Below, in pieces: positions 33,869 to 44,071 of a stretch of DNA of 64,000 bases (the stretch's first letter is position 1; every line of letters starts with the position of its first letter). This DNA comes from Pelecanus crispus (lineage: Eukaryota; Chordata; Aves; Pelecaniformes; Pelecanidae): positions 12,669,862-12,733,861 of the forward strand of contig NC_134675.1 in assembly GCF_030463565.1 (NCBI RefSeq). Reading direction: 5' to 3'. The position numbers and the translations under genes are program-made. Below the pieces are notes generated by a model. It saw only the letters and a list, made by a program, of their open reading frames with translations. It was not told the origin of the DNA and ran no database searches.

Positions 33869-35002
33869 GTGAGAGGGAGCCTAGGCATGACCATGGTGTT
33901 CACCCGGTGGAAGGCTGTATCCTCTGCACTACCCAGAAAGGATGTATCTACCCAGACTGAGCTCCCAGGGAAACACACAGCTGTCCAGGTCTCCGGCCAC
34001 AGGGAGTGCCACCAGCTTGCTCTGGGAACAGATGGCAGTGGAGTGAACAGCTGTGTGTGCTTTGACCAAGTGGACTATCTACTCGGCTTGGTGGCAGAGC
34101 TAAGGGAGGAAGTAGACAGGCTGCGGAGCATCAGGGAGTCTGAGCAAGAGATAGACAGGTGGAATCATGCTCTGCGCTCCTGGAAACCTGACCAGGGACA
34201 GCCTCCAGAAAAAGCCTGTGACCAAAGGGATCCAGTATCCTCCCCCCACCAAGATGTAGGCAGGGTCTTAGAGGGAAGCGGTGAGTGGAGACAAGTCTGC
34301 AATTGGGGCGGCAAGCGAACCCTTTCCTTGCCCACTGTGCCCCCCCAGGTGCCTCTGCACAATAGGTATGAGGCTCTAGATGTGGAGGACCAGTCAGTGG
34401 ATGATGTGGGCGTCGATCCATCTACACCCGAAGAGTTGTCAAGACCACAAAGACCTACCCCCCGTATTACTACCACCTCCACAAGAAAGACAAGACGGGT
34501 CATAGTTGTAGGAGACTCCCTCCTGAGGGGAACAGAGGGTCCAATATGCTGGGTGGACCCTCCTCATAGGGAAGTCTGCTGCCTCTCAGGAGCCCGGGTC
34601 AGAGATATCACCAGGAGACTTCCCAGCCTGGTACGGCCCTCGGACTACTACCCCTTACTGCTCTTCCATGTGGGTGGTGATGAAGTTGCAGTGCACAGCC
34701 CAAGGGTGATTAAAAGAGACTTCAGGGCCTTGGGACGCTTAGTGAGGCAATCGGGGGCACAGGTTATTTTTACCTCCCTCCTTCCAGTTGTGGGAGGTGA
34801 CATTGGTAGGAACAGGCGGATCCAATCTCTTAACACATGGCTCCGAGGCTGGTGCCACCATCACAACTTTGGGTTTTTTCACAATGGGACAGCCTACATG
34901 GCACCAGGCTTGCTGGCGACAAATGGGAGCCTCCTTTCTCAAAGGGGGAAGAGGGTCTTTGCACAGGAGCTTGCGGGGCTCATTGACAGGGCTTTAAACT
35001 AG
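33869..35002 (+). CDS. CR1 ORF1 protein (esterase-like), intact
   Basis: 377 codons without interruption. The likely functional start is the Met at 33893 (MVFTRWKAVSSALPRK), since upstream Mets at 33869 and 33887 add only a few residues. A short coiled coil (LLGLVAELREEVDRLRS) is followed by a low-complexity linker. The C-terminal SGNH-hydrolase-like domain has VVGDSLLRG (nucleophile Ser) and HVGGDE at the usual GxND block. The ORF1 product binds nucleic acid and assists retrotransposition in this LINE clade. It ends two bases before the ORF2 frame at 35005. Confidence 0.88.
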   Translation: MRGSLGMTMVFTRWKAVSSALPRKDVSTQTELPGKHTAVQVSGHRECHQLALGTDGSGVNSCVCFDQVDYLLGLVAELREEVDRLRSIRESEQEIDRWNHALRSWKPDQGQPPEKACDQRDPVSSPHQDVGRVLEGSGEWRQVCNWGGKRTLSLPTVPPQVPLHNRYEALDVEDQSVDDVGVDPSTPEELSRPQRPTPRITTTSTRKTRRVIVVGDSLLRGTEGPICWVDPPHREVCCLSGARVRDITRRLPSLVRPSDYYPLLLFHVGGDEVAVHSPRVIKRDFRALGRLVRQSGAQVIFTSLLPVVGGDIGRNRRIQSLNTWLRGWCHHHNFGFFHNGTAYMAPGLLATNGSLLSQRGKRVFAQELAGLIDRALN

Positions 35003-35004
35003 AT

Positions 35005-36111
35005 GTGAAGGGGGAGGGGGAACGTACCAGGCTTGCCTGTGACAAGCTGTGGGATGGTACGCAATGGTTAGAGGGATGGGGTGCTACTGTGAGCCCTCAA
35101 CCTGTTGTGCAGAGGCATGATGGGGACACTGCAGCACAGTTGAAGTCTGGCAGAGATGAGCCGGGGGCTCCTGAGATAGAGCTCACAAGGAAACCTTCCG
35201 TGAAACACCCCAAGGGAAACAAGGGGTGTTCCACTAAGAAGGTGACACGGCCAACAGCCCAGATGAAATGCCTCTACACGAACGCACGCAGCATGGGGAA
35301 CAAACAGGAGGAGCTGGAAGATGCTGTGCTACTAGAAAGCTACGACCTGATTGCCATAACCGAAACTTGGTGGGACGAATCCCACAACTGGAATGTGGCT
35401 ATCGATGGCTACGGGCTCTTCAGAAGGGACAGGCGAGGAAGGAGGAGCGGAGGCGTTGCCCTCTATGTAAAGAAATCAATACAGTGTGAAGAGCTGTCCC
35501 TGAAGAATAGCCACGAGCAGGTCGAAAGCTTATGGGTAAGAGTCAGAGACAGAGGCAACAAAGGGAACCTTGTGGTTGGTGTCTACTACAGGCCGCCTGA
35601 TCAAGGGGAGCCTGCTGACGAAGCCTTCTTCCTCCAGCTCCAGGAGGCTTCGCGCTTGCAGACTCTCGTCCTGCTGGGGGACTTCAACCACCCCGACATT
35701 TGCTGGAAAAGCAACACGGCGAGCTGTAGGCAATCCAGGAGATGCCTGGAATGCATAGATGACAACTTCCTAAGCCAGGTAATAGACACCCCTACCCGAG
35801 GGGATGCGATACTGGTTCTGATGGTCACCAATGCAAGTGAGCTCATCGGTGATGTCAAGACTGGAGGCAGCCTGGGCTGCAGTGATCACGCATTGGTGGA
35901 GTTCACGCTCCTGAGGGACATGGGAAAAGCGAGGGGTACAGTCAGGACCCTAAATTTTAGGAAAGCAAACTTCCAGCTCTTCAAGGAGTTAGTCAGAAGG
36001 ACCCCCTGGGAAACGGTCCTCAGGGACAGGGGAACGGAACAGAGCTGGCAGATCTTTAAGGACACCTTCCATAGAGCACATGAGCTATCAGTCCCCAAGT
36101 GTAAGAAATGA
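35005..36111 (+). pseudogene. CR1 ORF2, endonuclease domain
   Basis: An APE-type endonuclease with ARSMGNKQEEL, LIAITETWWDES (catalytic Glu), GGVALYV, VVGVYYRPP, LLGDFNHPDICW (Asp/Asn) and GCSDHALVEF (Asp-His). The frame ends at a premature TGA at 36109, where the same frame continues in sense as ORF2, so this is one of several disabling stops. Confidence 0.92.
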
Positions 36112-37765
36112 GGCAAGGAAGGGAAGAGACCAGCATGGCTGAGTCGAGACCTGCTGGTCAAACTAAAGAGTAAGAGTGAACTGCACAGGCAGTGGAAGCA
36201 GGAACAGGTGTCCTGGGAGGAGTACAGGGAAACTGCCCGGTTGTGTAGGGAGGGGGTCAGGAAGGCCAAGGCGAGGATGGAGCTGAATTTGGCAAGGGAT
36301 GTAAAGAATAACAAGAAGGGCTTCTACAGGTATATCAACCAGAAAAGGAAGGTTAAAGAAAGCATACCCCTGCTGATGAACAAGAATGGCGACCTAGTAT
36401 CAATGCACGAGGAGAAGGCTGAGGTACTCAACAACTTTGCCTCGGTCTTCACCGGCAACCTCTCTCCTCACCCCTCCCGAATCGATGGACTGCAAGATGG
36501 GGACCAGGGGGGTAAAGCCCCTCCCACTGTAAGGGAAGATCAGGTTTGAGACCACCTGAGGAACCTCAATGTACACAAGTCTATGGGACCTGATGAGATG
36601 CACCCCAGAGTCCTGAGGGAATTGGCTGATGTGGTTGCCAAGCCACTCTCCATGATATTTGAAAAGTCATGGCAGTCAGGTGAAGTCCCTGCTGACTGGA
36701 AAAAGGGGAATGTTGTGCCCATTATTAAAAAGGGAAGAAAGGAGGACCCTGGGAACTACCGACCTGTCAGCCTCACCTCTGTGCCTGGGAAGATCATGGA
36801 ACAGATCCTCCTAGAGGATATGCTCAAGCACATGGAGGACAGGGAGGTGATTCGAGACAGCCAGCATGGCTTCACCAAGGGCAAGTCCTGCCTGACCAAC
36901 CTAGTGGCTTTCTATGAAGGAGTGACTGCACCAGTGGACAAGGGAAAAGCAATGGATGTCATCTACTTGGACTTCTGTAAAGCATTCAACACAGTCCCCC
37001 ACAACATCCTTCTCTCTAAATTGGAGAGATATGGGTTTGATGGGTGGACTGTTCGGTGGATAAGGAATTGGCTGGATGGTTGTGGTCAATGGCTCGATGT
37101 CCACATGGAGACCAGTGAGAAGTGGTGTCCCTCAGGGGTCTGTACTGGGACCGGTGCTATTTACCATCTTCATCAATGACATAGACAGTGGGATCGAGTG
37201 CACCCTCAGCAAGTTTGCAGATGACACCAAGCTGAGTGGTGCCGTTGACACACCAGGAGGACGAGATGTCATCCAGAGGGACCTGGACAAGCTGGAGAGG
37301 TGGGCCTCTGTGAACCTCATGAGGTTCAACAAGGCCAAGTGCAAGGTCCTGCACCTGGAATGGGGCAACCCCTGATATCAATACAGGCTGGGGGATGAAG
37401 GGATTGAGAGCAGCCCTGCGGAGAAGGACTTGGGGGTACTGGTGGATGAAAAGCTGGACATGAGCTGGCAATGTGTGCTTGCAGCCCAGAAAGCCAACCG
37501 TATCCTGGGCTGCATCCAAAGAAGCGTGGCCAGCAGGTCGAGGGAGGTGATTCTGCCTCTCTACTCTGCTCGGCTGAGACCTCACCTGGAGTACTGCGTC
37601 CAGCTCTGGGGCCCTCAGCACAGGAAGGCCATGGACCTGTTGGAGCGGGTCCAGAAGAGGGCCACAAAAATGATCCAAGGGCTGGAACACCTGTCCTATG
37701 AGGCCAGGCTGAGAGTTGGGGTCGTTCAGACTGGAGAAGAGAAGGCTGTGAGGAGACCTTATTGA
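36112..37765 (+). pseudogene. CR1 ORF2, reverse transcriptase and C-terminus (broken)
   Basis: It continues the ORF2 frame to a stop at 36547, then on through [34 protein letters not shown] and [17 protein letters not shown] frameshift near 37080-37100 follows, and the next frame carries [15 protein letters not shown] and the active-site [11 protein letters not shown] stop at 37373 and another shift near 37715 break the C-terminal region. At least three stops and two shifts in total. Confidence 0.9.
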
Positions 37766-38103
37766 GTCCTTCCAATACTTAAAGGGGGCCTACAGGAAGG
37801 ATGGGGACAATCTTTTTAGCAAGGCCTGTTGTGACAGGACAAGGCATAATGGATTTAAACTAAAGAAGAATAGATTTAGACTGGATATAAGGAAGAAATT
37901 TTTTGCAATGAGGGTGGTGAAGCACTGGAACAGGTTGCCCAGAGAGGTGGTAGAGGCCCCTTCCCTGGAAACATTCAAGGTCAGGTTGGATGGGGCTCTG
38001 AGCAACCTGATCTAGTTAAAGCTGTCCCTGCTCACTGCAGGGGGGTTGGGCTAGATGACCTCTAAAGGTCCCTTCCAACCCAAAGCATTCTATGATTCTA
38101 TGA

Positions 38104-38669
38104 TACTATTAAGCAGGCATCCTTTATTGCAGCGCTGGGCAGCACTGGGGATCGTTCCACCACGAGTGCTCCAATGATTTGGCAAACTTCCAAAGATTAT
38201 AGTATATAAAGTCGTACATATTCACAGGATTTCTGAGAATTAATATTCACAAACATGAGATTTCCTGTAAACTCATTAACATATGCAAATGTCCAATCCG
38301 CAGGTGTAGTTGTCCTCTTTGGTGGTCTTCGGGAGTCCTCCGGTGGTCTCCGATAGTCTTCCTAACTTCTCTGCTAGTTGAACTTTGGGCCTCCTTTGTC
38401 CATATATGGTCACTGAATTAGCTCATCAGTCCTTCAGCCTTGGAATGTTACAAAACCAGTTCCTTGAGTGCTCATCTCAAGGCACAGGTGTCCTGAGTCT
38501 ATGTTATCAGTGCTTTACACAGGAAGCCTAACGAGCTTGCTTAAGGTCTGTTTTAATTATGCCAGACAAGGATTCACCTTCTTTGAAATATCTGTCCTAT
38601 TTATCTACTCTGCTCAGCAAATAACTAAAAGTATCTAAGTCAGGGATTGTCAGGGGTTTAGCCCTTTCA
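38104..38669 (-). mobile_element. Family A LTR inside family B, U3/R part
   Basis: It resumes tactattaagcaggcatcc exactly where 33419 left off and ends ggtttagccctttca at 38669. The flanks of the complete LTR are gtgc (33313-33316) and ctgg (38670-38673), which do not match as a target duplication. A rearrangement or mutation at one edge is therefore likely. Confidence 0.9.
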
Positions 38670-38733
38670 CTGGCAGGGGGTCAGAGCTGAGTGCATGAAA
38701 CCTTGGATTAGGAAATTCTTTTTTGGTAATGAT

Positions 38734-39036
38734 ATGGGTACAACTACTTCCAAGGAAGTTTCCCTGTGCTCCCCTCTAGGATGCATCCTGAAACACTGGA
38801 ATAAGTATGGTGGCGACCCTCTGACAAAAGAAAGATTACAGCAATATTGTAGACAATGGTGGCTGATGTATGATCTTGATGATGGAGAAAAGTATCCGGA
38901 GAATGGAACATTGAATTATAATACTATGTTAGAATTAATGTTATTTTGTAGAAGGTTAGATAAATGGGATGAGGTACCATATGTAAATCTGGGTTGTTTT
39001 TTTTTTTTTTCTTTGAGAAATGATTATAACATGTGA
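38734..39036 (+). pseudogene. Family B gag matrix remnant
   Basis: The start at MGTTTSKEVSLCSPLGCILK provides the myristoylatable Gly2. It continues RQWWLMYDLDDGEKYPENGT and LMLFCRRLDKWDEVPYVN, clearly related to the family A matrix. It is truncated after a T-rich expansion near 39000. An upstream in-frame Met at 38695 is probably leader. Confidence 0.82.
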
Positions 39037-39269
39037 AAAAAATGCAATCTGTTGATGGGGACAACAGTGGAATATTTGTTCTGGGGGAATGTCAAGTTCT
39101 CAACTGATAGAAATAGCCTATAAAGTATATAGTAATGGGGGGGGGGGGGAAGAGAAACAGAATAGGTTGAAATTGCAGGCCTCTCTGCTGGCAGCAGCCA
39201 TAACTGGGAATGGCATGAGAGGGAGAAGAGAATGGAATGGTGTCGGGAGAGGTTGGGCCCCAGTGACAC
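39037..39269 (+). other. Possible family B internal remnant
   Basis: Short sequence with a G11 run near 39137. No coding recognised. Confidence 0.35.
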
Positions 39270-39618
39270 TGTCGTGGTTTATCCCCAGCCAGCAACTAAG
39301 CACCACGCAGCCGCTTGCTCACTCGCCCTACCCTGGTGGGATGGGGGAGAGAATCGGAGGAGTAAGAATGGAAAAAAACACTCCTGGGTTGAGATAAGAA
39401 CAGTTTAATAATTGAAATAAAGTAAAATAGTAATGATAATAATAACAATATAATAATAATATACAAAGCAAGTGATGCACAATGCAATTGCTCACAGACA
39501 GTTCCCGAGCAGCAATCACTGCTCCCCAGCCATACTAAAATAAAAACTAAATACAAAACACAGCACTGTGCCAGCTACTAGGAAGAAAAGTAACTCTATC
39601 CCAGCCGAAACCAGGACA
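39270..39618 (-). mobile_element. Family C LTR with internal deletion
   Basis: On the plus strand it runs TGTCGTGGTTTATCCCCAGC to ...GAAACCAGGACA, the two correct termini of the family. At 349 bp it is about 200 bp shorter than other copies, and the segment with the tataaac box is missing. Confidence 0.85.
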
Positions 39619-39825
39619 GACATGAACACCGTTAGGACCCAATCGGCATGCAATATGCAGAAAGGAAGGGCACTGAAAAAATGAGTGCCCCACTCTGCAA
39701 GGAAGGAATGAACCAGGGAACAAGAAAGATGTAAACATCCTATTGGAAGATTTGGATAATGCATGAAGGGGATGGGGGGAGAAAATGAATGTTTCACCAG
39801 CTGATCCTCTGGTTCCAGTGAAGCT

Positions 39826-40781
39826 ATGCAGTGTGCTATGCTCTGCAGTGATTCATGATCTTTTGCTTGGGAGGTTCCTTATCAAACCCCTGACCTTGAG
39901 CATTCTTTGGTATTTGGGTTTCATACAGAAGTTATTACTGTACTTTGGGTACCACCTCATGGAGAGAGTTAGCAATTATACCTCTTCCTTCGAGAGGCTT
40001 GTTGTGGAGGAAATACAGAACAGCACTTTCACTACCTTCTTCTATGATGTTTCCTCCTTCATTACAACAACTTTTCAGTATCTTGGACATCCCTGGGCAG
40101 TTAAGATACTTGTATTGATACTTCTTGGGAATATTGTTTCAGTTTTGATAAAGGTTAGTAAGCAATTTAAGAATATCTTCCAGAGATCTACCCCAAGGCT
40201 GGATAGTTATGAGTGGCAGGGTGTGTGGGATCGTATGGGCAAGTACCTAGGGCAGTGGGCACCTCCCGTGTTTTGGAACTTCACCCCTGAACAAGTGCAG
40301 AATCCTGAAGAACTAGTAAAGTATTTGGAAAAAGTATGTTGTCACCCTGGCAACTCCAGAGAGACACAAATCATTGCAACATGCCTATCAAGCAGTATTC
40401 AAAAGAAAGAGGTCTCTGGATCTGATGACGACAGGCACTGCAGCCACTCCAACCCCGGCCACAGGCACTGCAGCTACTCCAACCCCCACCCCAGGTACCA
40501 TGGCTAAACCAGAGAACCAACCCGTGCCAGTATCAGTTGCCCCTATACACAAGAAAAAATACACAAGGAAATCAGCTCGTTTAGTAAGGGATGAAGATGA
40601 ACCAGGGCCATCACGGAAACCAGAGGAGGAAGAACCCATAAATGAGATTCTAACCACCCGATCCCTATCCCTGAGTGAGCTGTGAGATATGATGTTGGCT
40701 CAGCAATAAAAGCTAAGAGAAAGGAGGAGGCAGGGGGAGGGCTTCCCAGGAAGTGGCTGGACATCGCGTACTGATGGGAAG
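39826..40781 (+). pseudogene. Family C internal ORF with two membrane segments
   Basis: The frame 39785-40507 shares its first part with 17359-17604. It shows a hydrophobic segment (FLIKPLTLSILWYLGFIQKL), a second one (AVKILVLILLGNIVSVLIKV), a NxT sequon, then YEWQGVWDRMGKYLGQWAPP and a CHPGNSRETQ segment. A shift near 40370 moves coding into the frame ending at 40685, which is Ala-Thr-Pro rich then basic/acidic (KKKYTRKSARLVRDEDEPGP). I do not recognise the family. Position between primer site and LTR suggests a gag or pre-gag product. No pol or env sequence lies between it and the 3' LTR. Confidence 0.6.
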
Positions 40782-40830
40782 TTGTCCTGGTTTTGGCTCA
40801 GATAGAGTTAATTTTCTTCCTAGTAGCAAA
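40782..40830 (+). mobile_element. Start of family C 3' LTR, truncated
   Basis: TGTCCTGGTTTTGGCTCAGA through ttcttcctagtagc matches the first about 48 bases of the family C LTR, then stops. Confidence 0.8.
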
Positions 40831-40916
40831 AATAGAGAATAGTAGTAGAGAATAAATCTTTCTGTTTTCCTTTGCTTCTGCACCCAGCCTTCACCCAAAG
40901 GGGCACCAAAAAGGAC

Positions 40917-41130
40917 TGTGGTGGGTTGACCCTGGCTGGATGCTAGGTGCCACCAAGCTGCTTTGTCACTCCCCCTTCTCAGCTGGACAGGGGAGAGAAA
41001 AATATAACAAAAGGCTTGTGGGTCAAGATAAGGACAGGGAGAGATCACTTACCAATTACCATCACAGGCAAAACAGACTCAACCCCTTTTTTTGGGGGGG
41101 GGGGGGGGGGGGCATATAAAATGGCAGTAA
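40917..41130. mobile_element. Fragment of another LTR family (family D)
   Basis: It begins tgtggtgggttgaccctggc, a phrase I recall as common in dispersed bird LTR elements, and ends near a T7/G-run at 41082-41113. The orientation and full extent are unresolved. Confidence 0.55.
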
Positions 41131-44060
41131 ACCCCTGTAATTCAGGCACCTTCATCTCTCCCATATTGTTCTCATTTGCATTGTTAGCAATGCAGCTCAG
41201 CTTTCAGCTTACTGTCTTAGTAAGAAAACATTAACTTGTATAACCAGCAAATTACTGACAAATCTAAATGTATGCCAGAAGTTAAGTCTGTGATAAGGGT
41301 ATCTTACCTTACATATTCTGGACAGAACTCTTCCTAATCATATGCATACATATATGTATACAGTTAATACAAACACGATGCAGCATGCAGAAAAGGAAAG
41401 AAAAAAGCTTATGTAAGGAGCAAGATTTGTGATTCTCATGTAGAAACAAGAGGCTTTTTGTCTCCCTTTTAATGATAAAGTAACCTTTTACTGTAGAAAG
41501 TGCGATTTATTTTCTCTTGGTCAGCTATTCCATTCTGAAATCTTAGGATTTTTAAATATAGGAAAGTTCAAAAATCCATAGAGGTTTCTTGATACCATTC
41601 TATGTTTCTTTGGATTTAGGATATCAACCTGAAATAGGATTGATGTAGAACATATATAAAAGTATTAGAGGCTCAGCCTAGCTTAAAAAGCTGATAGGCT
41701 TTAAGTTACCCTGCAATAAACAAATCACTGGCTTCATAATAAATATTAATGGCCCTGGCTTTGCAAAATAGTTTAAGGAAACACACGTATTAAAGACTAC
41801 AACCCTTCATGTGGACCCTTGCTAATGCAGATATATTAAGGCTACATTAAGAGGGAAATTGCGCACTGTGCAGGATAAAAATCCCCAGCAATAACTGCCA
41901 ACCAGGTATCCATGAAAAACAATGAACTTTACCCTGTTAGGAACTTTACACTTGCCACATATTATTAGGACAGTATTTCTTAAAATGAAAACTCTAAAAC
42001 ATCAGAAAGCAGTCCAATAACTATACATTTTCTCAGTACTAGCAATATATATACACACATTTGCACATTTTCATAAAACCAAATGAGAAAATGGAACAAA
42101 ATGGGAGAATAATAATTAACAGATATTAACAGAATTAAGCATGATTTTTATTTGGATGTAAATCAAAACCATTGTGATAACACTGTAGATGACACTCCTT
42201 GGATTTTTTTTTTTTCCCCTCTCCAAAAGACTAGGTATCTGTTTCATTTTAAAAAGGCTAAGAAATACCACACGGCAGGAAAAGAGAACCCTTGAAGATT
42301 TATAAAAGAATCTCTCAGAAGAACAGAAGAAATTTAATTTGCTAGCCTTTTTGGCTAGGAAAGCTTTGGCTTACAGCTTTCAGAGCAGGGGAAAAACCAT
42401 AAAAACAAAAAAACCCAACCAAAACCCAAACCACAAAGAAAACAGATGATTTGGTTGAATCTATCACTGTACTTTGTAAACCTACAATGTAAGTGGAAAA
42501 AAAAAAAATAGATTGCAAATTATGCCTCCCAATTTCCCCCCCCCCCATTACTAGTGCTGTGCTGATAAAATCTATTTGGGTAGTCCAAACAAGTCTTAAT
42601 TGTTTAATAAAGAAATGAATTTGGCATTGTGTGAACTAATCATCAGTAGATATTCAACAAGCAACAAAAATGTTAAATATGCATACAAATTGTTGTAGGA
42701 ATAAAGTTGATTCCAACTCTCAGAAAGTTGCTAGGTACAATAATTTTAAGTACTAGAAAAATCACTTCTGAGTAGTGTAATAGGTCTAAAAATAGAAGCA
42801 GCAAATGAACCCATCACATTCAATAGCTCTATAAGATTATCAGTTCATATAGAATTTTATAATAGGGCAAGAAGTTGATGGACTGTGTCCAACAGACTTG
42901 CATTTCTACCAATGCCTCTATACAGGAACCCATGTGAAACCACACTGCTCACAGACAGGACATACTTAAAAACTAGGCAGACGAGTCGAAGCTTAAAAAA
43001 AAGCTTCAAAACAGAACAGCTCTCATTTTACCAAATTGTTCCTCTAAAGCGAGCACTGAGGAGAAAATTCTTGCAGTGTACATTTATCTTTTGTGTATTA
43101 TGACTATAGTGTCTGGCACTTTGAGATTTAACACATAGCATTGCTGAATAAAAAAGGCAAACACTGCTTTATTAGTAAACCACTAGCATTATCAAAACAT
43201 ATGATATTAAAATGATTACTTGTTTGTAAATTGATTACTTGGTCTTCGTTTTGTCTCCCTAAGTGCACAATGCGATATTTAAAATCAAAGCTAGCTCTGT
43301 ACTTTTTAAAACCTCATTTTTCCATTCTTAGCTTAACAAGAGTCAGAAGTTACATAGTTAAAATAGCCCATTAAAATGGGCGGGAAAACCAGAAACAAAC
43401 TGCAAATTCACTCTTCATCACAGTGCAAAAATCATGGTCACAGCTTCATATTTAATGTGGAATCACTTTAAGTACACAGTAGTTCAAAAGATCCAGAAAC
43501 TGGTTAAGAGTTAAAAGCCAGTAGAACAAAAATACAGGAAATCCAAAATACATCTTTGACCTTTTTATTCCTAAATTTTAGGGTCACATGCCTGAAACAG
43601 ACAAGTTTGCTTTATGAGGAAAGAAACTTTGGTATGGAGTTGAACTAGCCACATGAATAGCACCTGTAGCTTTCAAAAGAAATAGTAACGGCTAACTAGA
43701 CACCATGGCAGCAAGATATCCTTTTAAAAAAGACTAAGAACAAGCACATGCTTGGAACCATGCATCAAGGCTGGACAACAGAAACTAGTGTAATCTTTTT
43801 TTAAAGTAATTTTAAAGCACACAATTATTGTATTTCTGATGCTGAAATTGGTAAGAAATCTTTCCTACAATGAGAAAGCTTTGCTTTTATTTGCTAACCA
43901 CTAAAACCCACTCCTTTTAAAATTGCACTCTGATGCTTGAAGAACACTGTATTAAATTTTTTTCTTTAAGACTCCCTCTATTTTTCTGAAATATTGTATT
44001 TTTATTCCACAGACCCATGCTGTTAGCAGTAGGTGTTGCAAACAAAAACATCCCCCTAAC
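41131..44060. other. Unique AT-rich DNA between the retroelement nest and ZFR
   Basis: Upstream MTMR12 exons should lie between 26.1 kb and ZFR on this strand. Scanning here, I recognised none. There are A/T runs and a 12-C run near 44490 just beyond it. An AATAAA signal on the minus strand at 43168-43173 could belong to ZFR. Confidence 0.45.
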
Positions 44061-44071
44061 TCTAAGAGCTA

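Larger units (their letters stand above)
33444..38103 (+). mobile_element. Near full-length CR1 LINE nested in the family A LTR
   Basis: About 4.66 kb with a GC-rich 5' region, an intact ORF1, ORF2 with endonuclease and reverse transcriptase, and a 3' end with the ATTCTATG tail. The LTR resumes at 38104 (tactattaagcaggc), and tact also precedes the left break, consistent with a short target duplication. Near-complete CR1 copies are rare because most are 5'-truncated. ORF2 has stops and frameshifts, so this copy is no longer competent. Confidence 0.92.

Noticed and set aside
37157..37690. 177-codon minus-strand frame
   Set aside because: Antisense of CR1 ORF2 RT; the motifs are on the plus strand.
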